A DNA stretch of 7,979 nt from Candidatus Hydrogenedentota bacterium. GTDB taxonomy: Bacteria; Hydrogenedentota; Hydrogenedentia; Hydrogenedentales; SLHB01. Each line of letters opens with the position of its first letter. Position 1 is the first letter of the stretch. The notes beneath the pieces were generated by a model. It had not been told where the DNA came from, ran no database searches, and was given only the letters and a program-made list of their open reading frames with translations. The position numbers were made by a program, and so were the translations under genes. Below, piece after piece: positions 1 to 5,494 of the stretch. The stretch is taken from positions 1-7,979 of the forward strand of contig PUOI01000407.1 in assembly GCA_003552765.1 (NCBI GenBank), read 5' to 3'.

Positions 1-367
1 CCATGGCGCGCAGGCCCGGGACTTCGAAGAAGATGTCGCCAAGGATGAGCAGGAACGGCCGGTCGATGAAGGGCTCGACTTGACCGACGGCGTGGGCGAT
101 CCCAAGGCGCTGATCTTGTTCGACGTAGCGTAGGCGCACTCCGTACGCGTCGCCATCGCCCAGCGTCCGGGTGATAACGTGGCCGAGGTGGCCAATGACC
201 ACGATGACCTCTTCGATCCCGAACCGGCGCATGTGTTCGAGGTGATAGGCCAGGAGCGGTTTGTTGCAGATCGGCACGACCGGCTTGGGCACTTCCTCGC
301 CAAAGGGGCCCATGCGGGCCCCCTGTCCGGCGGCTAGAATCACGCCTTGATACGCGGGTTCGGTCAC
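1..367 (-). CDS. Sugar-nucleotide nucleotidyltransferase (NTP_transferase family), 3' end missing
   Basis: The 122 visible residues are the N-terminal part of a GalU/RmlA-like nucleotidyltransferase, which transfers an NMP from an NTP to a sugar 1-phosphate to make an NDP-sugar in the cytoplasm. The nucleotide-binding loop is at residues 8-20 (GVILAAGQGARMG), followed by PKP at 27-29 and NKPLL at 35-39. A QRLGIAHAV segment lies at 86-94, matching the family's LGTAHA region, and a metal-binding-type GD lies at 110-111. The usual GTR of the loop is GAR here. The start is a GTG at 367, the only plausible one because an in-frame stop (the wrbA TAA) lies 24 bases upstream; AAGGA sits 11 bases before it. 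The short gap to wrbA suggests cotranscription. The sugar substrate cannot be told from this fragment, and the C-terminal half lies outside the window. Confidence 0.88.
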   Translation of the reverse strand, partial: MTEPAYQGVILAAGQGARMGPFGEEVPKPVVPICNKPLLAYHLEHMRRFGIEEVIVVIGHLGHVITRTLGDGDAYGVRLRYVEQDQRLGIAHAVGQVEPFIDRPFLLILGDIFFEVPGLRAM

Positions 368-391
368 GATGATGGCATTCCTTCGGCCAGG

Positions 392-1003
392 TTACCCGGT
401 CATTTTCTTTGTGATTTCCGCGACCCGTTGGCCTTGCGTGCGGGCGATGGCGAGTTCATTCTCGCTGGGCTGGCGCGAACCGTCGCCCCGCGTTATGGTG
501 GTTGCGCCGTACGGCGTTCCGCCCGTGATTTCGTCCATGTTCACGAGCCGCTGCTCGGAATACGGCACGCCCACGATGATCATGCCGTGATGGAGCAGGG
601 TCGTGTGAAAACTCGTGAGCGTCGTTTCCTGGCCGCCATGCTGCGAGGCCGTGCTGGTGAACACGCTTCCCACTTTGCCAATCAGCGCGCCGTTCGCCCA
701 TAGCGAGCCCGTTTGGTCCAAGAAGTTCCGCATCTGAGCGCACATGTTGCCGAAGCGGGTGGGCGTCCCGAAGATGATCGCATCCGCCTCGCCAAGTTGT
801 TCCGGCTTCGCTGTAGGCACATGGGCGAAGGCTTGCCTGGCTTGTTTCGCGCCGGACCGCTCAAGGGCCTCGTCCGGCATCAGTTCGGGGACCTGATACA
901 GATTCACATCGGCACCCGGATGCTCCCGCGCACCCTCGGCCACCGCCTCCGCTAGCGTGTACACATGGCCGTACATGCTGTAGAACACAACATCGATTCG
1001 CAT
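392..1003 (-). CDS. wrbA: NAD(P)H:quinone oxidoreductase, WrbA type (flavodoxin fold)
   Basis: This 203-residue protein is close in length to E. coli WrbA (about 198). WrbA binds FMN and reduces quinones by two electrons at the expense of NAD(P)H, which avoids semiquinone formation; it is a cytosolic tetramer. The N-terminal phosphate-binding loop is [14 protein letters not shown] (residues 8-21). The family signature TPTRFGNM, which contacts FMN, follows GEADAIIFG in the middle, and the late [12 protein letters not shown] segment is also typical of WrbA. I chose the ATG at 1003 because AGGGGAG ends 5 bases upstream and [13 protein letters not shown] is the usual N-terminus. An in-frame ATG at 1048 would add 15 residues with no family counterpart. 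The gene ends 24 bases before the nucleotidyltransferase start. Nothing visible ties the redox enzyme functionally to its neighbours. Confidence 0.95.
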   Translation of the reverse strand: MRIDVVFYSMYGHVYTLAEAVAEGAREHPGADVNLYQVPELMPDEALERSGAKQARQAFAHVPTAKPEQLGEADAIIFGTPTRFGNMCAQMRNFLDQTGSLWANGALIGKVGSVFTSTASQHGGQETTLTSFHTTLLHHGMIIVGVPYSEQRLVNMDEITGGTPYGATTITRGDGSRQPSENELAIARTQGQRVAEITKKMTG

Positions 1004-1117
1004 TGGTTCTCCCCTTTCATGAATTGAGTGTGAAGACCGGCCGTCCATGGTTCAGGCGCTTGCAGCCATTCAAAACATGACCCGCCGGCCCCGTACTCCG
1101 CCAAAGGCATCACCGGC

Positions 1118-1132
1118 AAACTGGCCGGGGCT
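1118..1132. repeat. 15-base direct repeat, copy 1, in a hairpin
   Basis: The 15 bases AAACTGGCCGGGGCT occur here and again identically at 1837-1851. With the flanking bases this copy forms a hairpin: CCGGC at 1113-1117 pairs with GCCGG at 1124-1128 around the loop AAACTG. It lies 5 bases past the stop of the receiver/DHp gene, so it could act in 3'-end processing or termination, but no T-run follows on the minus strand. It could equally be part of a dispersed intergenic repeat. Confidence 0.5.
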
Positions 1133-1136
1133 TCGC

Positions 1137-1775
1137 CTATTGCGCGTCCTTCGCCATGCGGCTGGCGTCTCTCACGATATGAGCCACTTCCTTGGCGTGT
1201 TTCAGCACGTCTTGCAACCGGTCGTGATGGGGAAAATCAGGCGATACGTTCATGGCGATGATGTCGACCGACCCAAAGATCCCCTGCAAGGGATTGCTGA
1301 CCTCGTGCGCGAGCCTCGCGAAGATTTCCAGCGTTTCAGAGGAAAGGCCGCCATGGGACTCAACGGGTTCCTCTTCCGCCATTGGCGGCGGCATGCTGTC
1401 GAGCGGCCGCACCGCCTCGATCCAAGACGCCAAGGTCACGTCATCGGAAGGCCAGCTCAACAGCCCCTTGGCTCCCGACGCCATGGCTTGCCGCGCCAAC
1501 TCGGGCGGGCTCCCGGCGGGCGTAATCATGATCACGGGCGGATGAGATTGGAGGCGTAAGCGGCTCAGCATCCGGCACAACTCGAAGCTGTCGTCATCGA
1601 AGCCTTCCGCCGCAAGGAAGAGCGCATCCAGTTCCGTGTAATCTCCAAGCGCCTCGCGCGTCTTTTCAAAACTATCGACCCAGTGCGAGGCAATACCCAG
1701 CCTCGTCAGCGCCCGCTCAAGAGCGGACGCGCGCTCCTCATTTGGGTCTGCAATTAGGACGGTTCCTCCCGTCAT
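1137..1775 (-). CDS. Degenerate receiver fused to a DHp/HisKA-like domain, no ATPase domain
   Basis: The protein has 212 residues. Residues 4-124 have the pattern of a response-regulator receiver (VLIAD, a FELCRML helix, VIMITP, GAKGLLSWP), but key residues are lost. The second acidic-pair position is Pro11, the phosphoacceptor position is Ala55, and the conserved Lys is Trp108; Asp10 and Thr85 remain. A Pro/Glu-rich linker (about 125-142) leads to a histidine-kinase dimerization region. Its H-box is LAHEVSNPL with His157, and it also fits the phosphatase-type ExxN motif (Glu158, Asn161). A second helix (about 184-210) completes the hairpin. The protein then stops, so no N, G1, F or G2 box of a catalytic domain exists. 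It may be a phosphotransfer or phosphatase partner, or a scaffold for another kinase; the role is unknown. The ATG at 1775 has only a weak AAAGG far upstream. wrbA starts 133 bases downstream. Confidence 0.85.
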   Translation of the reverse strand: MTGGTVLIADPNEERASALERALTRLGIASHWVDSFEKTREALGDYTELDALFLAAEGFDDDSFELCRMLSRLRLQSHPPVIMITPAGSPPELARQAMASGAKGLLSWPSDDVTLASWIEAVRPLDSMPPPMAEEEPVESHGGLSSETLEIFARLAHEVSNPLQGIFGSVDIIAMNVSPDFPHHDRLQDVLKHAKEVAHIVRDASRMAKDAQ

Positions 1776-1836
1776 TCTATTGTTTTCGCCTTTCTATAGG
1801 ACATGCTGTGTTTGTCTTCACCCTGGCCGCTCCCCG

Positions 1837-1851
1837 AAACTGGCCGGGGCT
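1837..1851. repeat. 15-base direct repeat, copy 2, in a hairpin
   Basis: This is identical to the copy at 1118-1132 and in the same orientation. Here the flank differs, so the stem is CCCCG at 1832-1836 pairing with CGGGG at 1845-1849 around an AAACTGGC loop. It lies about 60 bases upstream of the receiver/DHp start, in the divergent intergenic region. The two copies bracket that gene. That the shared part falls in the loop and one stem arm, while both copies still fold, suggests a structured element rather than coding residue. Confidence 0.5.
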
Positions 1852-2071
1852 GGGTGGGGGAAAGCGGTGGTATTCTGAAGGCATGGATGGCCTGAGTTCA
1901 AGCGTCGCTTTGCATAGTATATATGAACAGCCCCCAAACCGCTACACATTTCGCCTCTTTCCATAAAGTCCGTAACCGGTTGGGGTTTATTCGAAATCAA
2001 GAACTGCGGTAGGATGCACCTGATCGCGCGCGCACCAGACCGCGGCTGGGACAGACGGCGCATACACTAAG

Positions 2072-2077
2072 AAGGAG
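2072..2077 (+). promoter_or_regulatory. Ribosome binding site of the lyase gene
   Basis: AAGGAG lies 7 bases before the ATG at 2085 and 4 bases before the ATG at 2082. The 7-base spacing favours 2085, although the two tandem ATGs differ by only one residue. A TTG at 2079 would be a single base from the site and is not credible as a start. Confidence 0.8.
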
Positions 2078-2084
2078 ATTGATG

Positions 2085-3299
2085 ATGTGGAACGGAAGCA
2101 GACTCTTGTGGTTAAGCGCGGCCTGCCTCGCGGCGGTGGCATGTGGGGCCGCTGCGGCCGAAGCGCCTCGCGTGTTTCTTCATGACGCCGGCGCCATTGA
2201 AACCCTTCGCCAAGAAATGCAGGTGGGCGAAACGGCATATGACGAGGCCCTTGAGGTCTTGCGCGCCGAGGCGGAGGAGGCCCTGGAACGCGGCCCCTGG
2301 TCCGTGACGGACAAGGAAGAGACGCCGCCAAGCGGAGACAAACAAGATTACATGAGCCAGGGACCGTATTGGTGGCCGAATCCGGATACGGAAGATGGCC
2401 TCCCTTATGTCCGCCGCGACGGTGAACGCAATCCCGAGGTGGATGCGCTGGACCGGCGGCCCATGGGGCGCATGATCGCTACCGTGGAGACCTTGGGCTG
2501 GGCCGATTATTTCACGGGCGAGACGCGCTTTGCCGAGCACGCCGCCGATGTGTTGCGGACCTGGTTTCTCGATGAGGACACCGGAATGAACCCTCACCTC
2601 GAATACGGCCAGCGGATACCCGGCCGAACGGAGGGCCGTGGCATTGGCATCATCGACACGCGGGGCCTCGCCAATGTGGTTGAGGCGGTGGGCCTGCTGG
2701 CGGAATCGGAGGCGTGGACGGAGGACGATCAAGAAGGCCTTGAGGCGTGGTTCGCGGATTATTTGGAATGGCTCATCGAAAGCGATCACGGCCAGGACGA
2801 ACGGCGGCATCCCAACAACCACGGCACGTGGTACGACGTGCAGGTCGTCAGCTTCGCCCTGTTCAGCGGGCAAGACGATGTGGCGCGCGACGTGTTGGAA
2901 GAGAGCCGCGAGCGGCGCATCATGGAACACACCGAACCCGATGGCCGCCAGCCCCGGGAATTGGACCGCACCCTGCCTTGGCACTACAGCATCTTCAACT
3001 TGCGCGGCTACATGGCGCTGGCGCATCTCGGCGAGCGCGCCGGCGTGGACATCTGGGATTGGAAAAGCGAGGAAGGCCACGGACTGCGGCAAACGCTGGA
3101 GTACCTCATTCCCTATGCCACCGGCGACGCGGAATGGACCTACGAGGGAATCCGCGAACCCGATTTCGGCGAACTCGCCCCTCTGCTCTGGAAAGCCGGA
3201 CTGGCATACGGCAGTGCCGAGTACCGACAGCTCGCCCAAGAACTCTTCGCGGACGACGAGTGGGAAACCGTCCGCTTCCGGCTCCAGTATCCCGGGTAA
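2085..3299 (+). CDS. Exported alginate-lyase-family polysaccharide lyase
   Basis: The protein is 404 residues and matches the alginate lyase superfamily (Pfam Alginate_lyase), an alpha-helical toroid that cleaves uronic-acid polymers by beta-elimination. Residues 1-26 form a Sec signal peptide (a hydrophobic stretch ending in GAAAAEA, with cleavage likely after an AAA). Cys20 lacks a good lipobox, so I infer a soluble periplasmic or secreted enzyme. Family motifs are SQGPYWWPNP (91-100), GLPYVRRDGE (105-114), GRGIGIIDTRGL (184-195), NNHGTWYDVQ (244-253, carrying a likely active-site Asn/His), RELDRT (291-296) and WHYSIFNL (299-306). The length and motifs resemble the group containing glucuronan/alginate lyases more than classical secreted AlgL, but the substrate cannot be fixed from sequence alone. 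No transporter, sulfatase or second carbohydrate enzyme is adjacent. Its own intergenic regions on both sides suggest it is monocistronic. Confidence 0.88.
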   Translation: MWNGSRLLWLSAACLAAVACGAAAAEAPRVFLHDAGAIETLRQEMQVGETAYDEALEVLRAEAEEALERGPWSVTDKEETPPSGDKQDYMSQGPYWWPNPDTEDGLPYVRRDGERNPEVDALDRRPMGRMIATVETLGWADYFTGETRFAEHAADVLRTWFLDEDTGMNPHLEYGQRIPGRTEGRGIGIIDTRGLANVVEAVGLLAESEAWTEDDQEGLEAWFADYLEWLIESDHGQDERRHPNNHGTWYDVQVVSFALFSGQDDVARDVLEESRERRIMEHTEPDGRQPRELDRTLPWHYSIFNLRGYMALAHLGERAGVDIWDWKSEEGHGLRQTLEYLIPYATGDAEWTYEGIREPDFGELAPLLWKAGLAYGSAEYRQLAQELFADDEWETVRFRLQYPG

Positions 3300-3665
3300 C
3301 GATGAGGTGTGTCTACGGTGTGGCGGTCAAGGGAGGGCTAGCGTTGCGCTACCGGACCGCGGGCGGGCCGCCTAAGCGTACGAAGGGCGGCTGGTGTTCT
3401 GGTTCGGGTCCTCCTGCGCCGTTCGCCAGGAACGCCGGGGGTTGCACTGAGAGTACGAACTCCATTGGTTCGCTATGTTGATATACACAACGAATACGTG
3501 GCACAATTCCATTAGGAGTTCGTGCGCTTCCAGGAATGGCTTGGGAGTGCAACGGGATAGGCGGTTTGTTCGGGATAGGCTTCTCGTTGATGTCCGGGTT
3601 TGGTAAAGCGATGCCCGGCATTGCTTATGGGCGAAGCCACAAACAAGAAGAGGGGATATCGAAAA
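3300..3665. other. Intergenic region without a supported gene (366 bases)
   Basis: Reading frames here are short, lack credible ribosome binding sites and resemble no family I know. The region starts with a small hairpin (TAGCG-TTG-CGCTA at about 3339-3351) just past the lyase stop, with no T-run after it. It then holds an inverted repeat (3455-3523). Nearer the lipoprotein gene, CCGGG (about 3595-3599) and CCCGG (about 3614-3618) can pair. A candidate promoter, TTGATA (3478-3483), an 18-base spacer and CACAAT (3502-3507), would give the lipoprotein mRNA a leader of about 150 bases. Confidence 0.55.
3455..3523. repeat. 9-base inverted repeat with a 51-base centre
   Basis: ACGAACTCC (3455-3463) is the exact reverse complement of GGAGTTCGT (3515-3523). 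Both arms are followed or preceded by related CCATT words, so the two sides also share a direct similarity. The centre is more AT-rich than its surroundings and contains the candidate promoter TTGATA-N18-CACAAT. It could be a regulator binding pair, an RNA stem, or the ends of a tiny decayed element. No target-site duplication was recognised. Confidence 0.45.
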
Positions 3666-3833
3666 ATGCGCAGATTCGTGTCACTAGTCGCCGCAGCCCT
3701 GTTCGTGGGCGGCATGATTGCTGGCTGCGGCGAAGGCGGAGGCGACGTAGAACTTTCGCCGGCCCAGCAACAGCAACTTGAGGAACTCGAACGGGACGGT
3801 ATGCCGGCGCCTGGCGAGCAACAGCCTCAGTAA
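3666..3833 (+). CDS. Small lipoprotein, 55 residues
   Basis: I do not recognise a family. The N-terminus MRRFVSLVAAALFVGG is a classical lipoprotein signal, and the lipobox IAGC puts the lipidated cysteine at residue 21. The mature chain is therefore only 35 residues: a Gly-rich spacer (CGEGGGD), a short Gln/Glu-rich segment likely to be helical (SPAQQQQLEELERDG), and a Pro/Gln-rich tail. Glycine follows Cys21 and no Asp is at +2, so by the E. coli rule it would go to the outer membrane, though that rule may not hold here. The start at 3666 is chosen because AGGGG lies 10 bases upstream and the signal peptide begins exactly there; a longer in-frame version from 3600 would bury the signal. It converges with pilR. 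A structural, adaptor or entericidin-like role is possible, but none is shown. Confidence 0.72.
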   Translation: MRRFVSLVAAALFVGGMIAGCGEGGGDVELSPAQQQQLEELERDGMPAPGEQQPQ

Positions 3834-3863
3834 TAGCGGCTCCGGCCTCGCAGGCGGTCAGTT

Positions 3864-3913
3864 GGAGGAGACGAACGCCTCCGCTACGCTGTATGGACTG
3901 GACCGCACAGCGT
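3864..3913. repeat. Two tandem hairpins after the lipoprotein gene
   Basis: GGAGG (3864-3868) pairs with CCTCC (3878-3882) around a 9-base loop. Immediately after, ACGCTGT (3886-3892) pairs perfectly with ACAGCGT (3907-3913) around a 14-base loop. Neither is followed by a T-run. They precede the stronger terminator hairpin and may stabilise the 3' end of the lipoprotein mRNA. Confidence 0.4.
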
Positions 3914-3924
3914 CCAATGTCAAA

Positions 3925-3970
3925 CGGACGCCTGCCTTCGTTTTGGCGTTGGTAGGCGTCCGCATTTATT
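3925..3970. terminator. Likely bidirectional rho-independent terminator between convergent genes
   Basis: CGGACGCCTGCC (3925-3936) pairs with GGTAGGCGTCCG (3951-3962) to make a 12-pair stem with one G-U and a 14-base loop. On the plus strand it is followed by the T-rich CATTTATTG. On the minus strand the stem is followed by TTTGACATT, a poorer U-tract. The position, 91 bases after the lipoprotein stop and about 130 bases past the pilR stop, suits termination of both convergent transcripts. The tail is not a pure U-run, so efficiency is uncertain. Confidence 0.65.
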
Positions 3971-4024
3971 GCGGCCAGATAGGCGACGGCGGGCGCGCCT
4001 GGTTCGATTCCAGGAAAGCGCCAA
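3943..4024 (+). other. tRNA-like structure with a perfect T-arm; possible tRNA relic
   Basis: CCTGG-TTCGATT-CCAGG (3998-4014) is an exact tRNA T-arm, with the invariant TTC and the A of the T-loop in place. TTGGCGTT (3943-3950) pairs with AGCGCCAA (4017-4024), eight pairs with one G-U, closing an 82-base domain of tRNA size. CCGC-ATTTATT-GCGG (3960-3974) makes a stem with a seven-base loop. Against a working tRNA, no D-arm is present, the would-be anticodon loop lacks a purine after the anticodon, two unpaired bases separate the T-arm from the closing stem, and the first arm overlaps the terminator stem. I read it as a relic, an attachment-site remnant, or chance. Confidence 0.3.
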
Positions 4025-4090
4025 GTGTTCATACTCATTCGTTTCCCGTCCCATGACGATTCCCGCCACGTATCCCCGTTGAGCTAACGA

Positions 4091-5479
4091 TCAGCTCGTA
4101 TCAAACTCGTATTTCTTTAGACGGTAGCGCAGGGATCGCGTCGTGAGCCCCAGCAGTTTGGCCGCCTTTACTTGGGAATACTTGGTTTTCTCAAGCGCTT
4201 GCTGAATGAGCTTGATCTCGATGCCGGAAATCATGGCCTCAAGGTCCACCCCTTCATCGGGGAGGTCCGTCACCCTCTGTTCCGGGGCCGCGACGTAATG
4301 CTGAACCGATAGCGGCAGGTCCCCCACTCCAATCACGCCGTTGGCGCAAAGGGCCACGGCGCGCTCCATCACGTTCTCGAGTTCCCGGACGTTGCCCGGC
4401 CACTTGAAGGTGCGCATGGCGTTCACGGCTTCCTCGGAGACGCGCACTTCCGGACGGCCAAGCTTCTCGGCGTGACGCTGGCCGAAATGGCTCACGAGCA
4501 AAGGCACATCGTCGGCCCGTTCCCGCAAGGGCGGCACCGTAAGGGGGATCACGTTGAGGCGGTAGTATAGGTCTTCGCGGAAACGGCCTTCCTCGGCCAT
4601 CTTTTCGAGGTTGCGGTTGGTCGCGGAGATGATGCGAACATTGACCTTGACGGGGGAGGTCCCGCCAACGGGCATCACTTCACTGTTGTCGAGCACACGG
4701 AGAAGCTTGACCTGCAGTTGCGCCGGCATTTCCCCGATTTCGTCGAGAAAGAGCGTGCCGCCGTCCGCCACCACAAAGAGCCCTTCTTTCTCCTCGATCG
4801 CGCCTGTGAACGAGCCCTTCTTGTGGCCGAACAGCTCGCTCTCCAACAGGTTTTCGGGCATGCCTCCGCAGTTGATGGCTACAAAGGGCTTCTCCGCGCG
4901 CGGGCTGAGCTGGTGAATCCCCCGTGCGACGAGTTCCTTGCCCGTGCCGCTCTCGCCGTGAATCGCCACGGTGCTGGGGAGCTGAGCCACGCGGCGGATC
5001 ATGTCGCGGACCTGCTCGATGGGCGGGCTCTTGCCGATAATATTGTCGAGGTTGCCGCGCCGGGCCTGGTCTTGGCGGAGGGCGGTGTTTTCCCGCTTGA
5101 GGTCGCGCTGTTCAAGGGCCCGCTTGACCACCAGGCGGATTTCCTCATTCTTGAAAGGCTTCATGAGGTAATCCGTGGCGCCCAGTTTCATGGCCTCGAT
5201 GGCGGTCTCCACCGACCCATAGGCCGTGATCATGATGGCGGGCGTCCCCGGCCTGTTGTCCTGGAGCCAGGAAAGCAGCTTCATACCGGCCTGCCGGTCG
5301 CTGCCCATCCGCAAGTCCGTGAGGACAATGTCGAAATGCTCCTTCTCCAGCCGGCTTATGGCTTCCTCCACGTTTTGCAAGACAGCCACATCGTAGCCAT
5401 TTCGCGTGAGCACGATATCAAGAAGTTCGCGCATGCTCGCTTCGTCGTCGACGACAAGCACCCGGTGTTTTTGCGCCAC
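4091..5479 (-). CDS. pilR: Sigma-54-dependent NtrC-family response regulator, PilR type
   Basis: The 462-residue protein has three domains. The receiver (about 5-120) has the acid pair Asp11/Asp12, phosphoacceptor Asp55, Thr85 and Lys107. The AAA+ sigma-54 interaction domain (about 145-385) has Walker A GESGTGKE (175-182), the sigma-54 contact loop GSFTGA (222-227), Walker B GGTLFLDEIGE (240-250) and WPGNVRELENV (360-370). A Fis-type helix-turn-helix follows (about 430-457, ending SLRYRLKK). When phosphorylated, such regulators oligomerise and hydrolyse ATP to open sigma-54 RNA polymerase; PilR does this at the pilin promoter. ELFGHKKGSFTGAIE and LTxRSxRYRLKK resemble Pseudomonas PilR closely. 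I start at the GTG at 5479, with AAGGAG 9 bases upstream. A GTG at 5521 would lie inside pilS and lacks a site. pilS as direct partner and pilT upstream support the PilR name over other NtrC relatives. Confidence 0.92.
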   Translation of the reverse strand: MAQKHRVLVVDDEASMRELLDIVLTRNGYDVAVLQNVEEAISRLEKEHFDIVLTDLRMGSDRQAGMKLLSWLQDNRPGTPAIMITAYGSVETAIEAMKLGATDYLMKPFKNEEIRLVVKRALEQRDLKRENTALRQDQARRGNLDNIIGKSPPIEQVRDMIRRVAQLPSTVAIHGESGTGKELVARGIHQLSPRAEKPFVAINCGGMPENLLESELFGHKKGSFTGAIEEKEGLFVVADGGTLFLDEIGEMPAQLQVKLLRVLDNSEVMPVGGTSPVKVNVRIISATNRNLEKMAEEGRFREDLYYRLNVIPLTVPPLRERADDVPLLVSHFGQRHAEKLGRPEVRVSEEAVNAMRTFKWPGNVRELENVMERAVALCANGVIGVGDLPLSVQHYVAAPEQRVTDLPDEGVDLEAMISGIEIKLIQQALEKTKYSQVKAAKLLGLTTRSLRYRLKKYEFDTS

Positions 5480-5488
5480 GGTGATTCT

Positions 5489-5494
5489 CTCCTT
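5489..5494 (-). promoter_or_regulatory. Ribosome binding site of pilR overlapping the pilS stop
   Basis: On the minus strand the TAA stop of pilS runs directly into the Shine-Dalgarno core (TAAGGAG), 9 bases before the pilR GTG. Ribosomes finishing pilS would sit on the pilR initiation region, so kinase and regulator are probably translationally coupled. Confidence 0.8.

Larger units (their letters stand above)
1776..2084. other. Divergent intergenic region (309 bases)
   Basis: This region separates the minus-strand receiver/DHp gene from the plus-strand lyase, so it should hold promoters for both. It contains the second copy of the 15-base repeat, and an AT-rich core around 1915-1926 that stands out from its GC-rich surroundings. 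On the plus strand, TTCAAG (1897-1902), a 17-base spacer and TATATG (1920-1925) make a weak sigma-70-like candidate. A short palindrome AACCGGTT lies at about 1974-1981. No gene or recognised riboswitch is visible. Confidence 0.6.

Noticed and set aside
1004..1048. N-terminal extension of WrbA from an ATG at 1048
   Set aside because: The extra 15 residues have no counterpart in the family, and the Shine-Dalgarno site fits the ATG at 1003.
1004..1136. Remnant of a kinase ATPase domain downstream of the receiver/DHp gene
   Set aside because: I read the minus-strand frames after the stop and saw no N-, G1- or G2-box-like residues, so a recent frameshift is not supported.
2112..3239. Long open frame of 375 codons on the minus strand opposite the lyase
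   Set aside because: It is antisense to a gene with clear family motifs and a signal peptide, has no recognisable domain, and long antisense frames are expected in GC-rich coding DNA.
3349..3621. Possible 90-residue minus-strand gene in the gap after the lyase
   Set aside because: It is Pro-rich with no motif, no convincing ribosome site and no family resemblance, and it spans the inverted repeat.
3600..3665. Longer lipoprotein starting at 3600
   Set aside because: It would put 22 residues before the lipoprotein signal peptide, and AGGGG at 3651-3655 supports the start at 3666.
3586..3665. Sigma-54 promoter before the lipoprotein (GG and GC elements near 3601-3613)
   Set aside because: The GG and GC are separated by nine bases, not ten, and the surrounding consensus is poor, so PilR control of this gene is not supported.
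3950..4022. A functional tRNA gene using the T-arm at 3998-4014
   Set aside because: No D-arm can be formed, the acceptor fit with canonical spacing has mismatches next to the T-arm, and the loop would give a UUA anticodon followed by U, so it is reported only as a tRNA-like structure.
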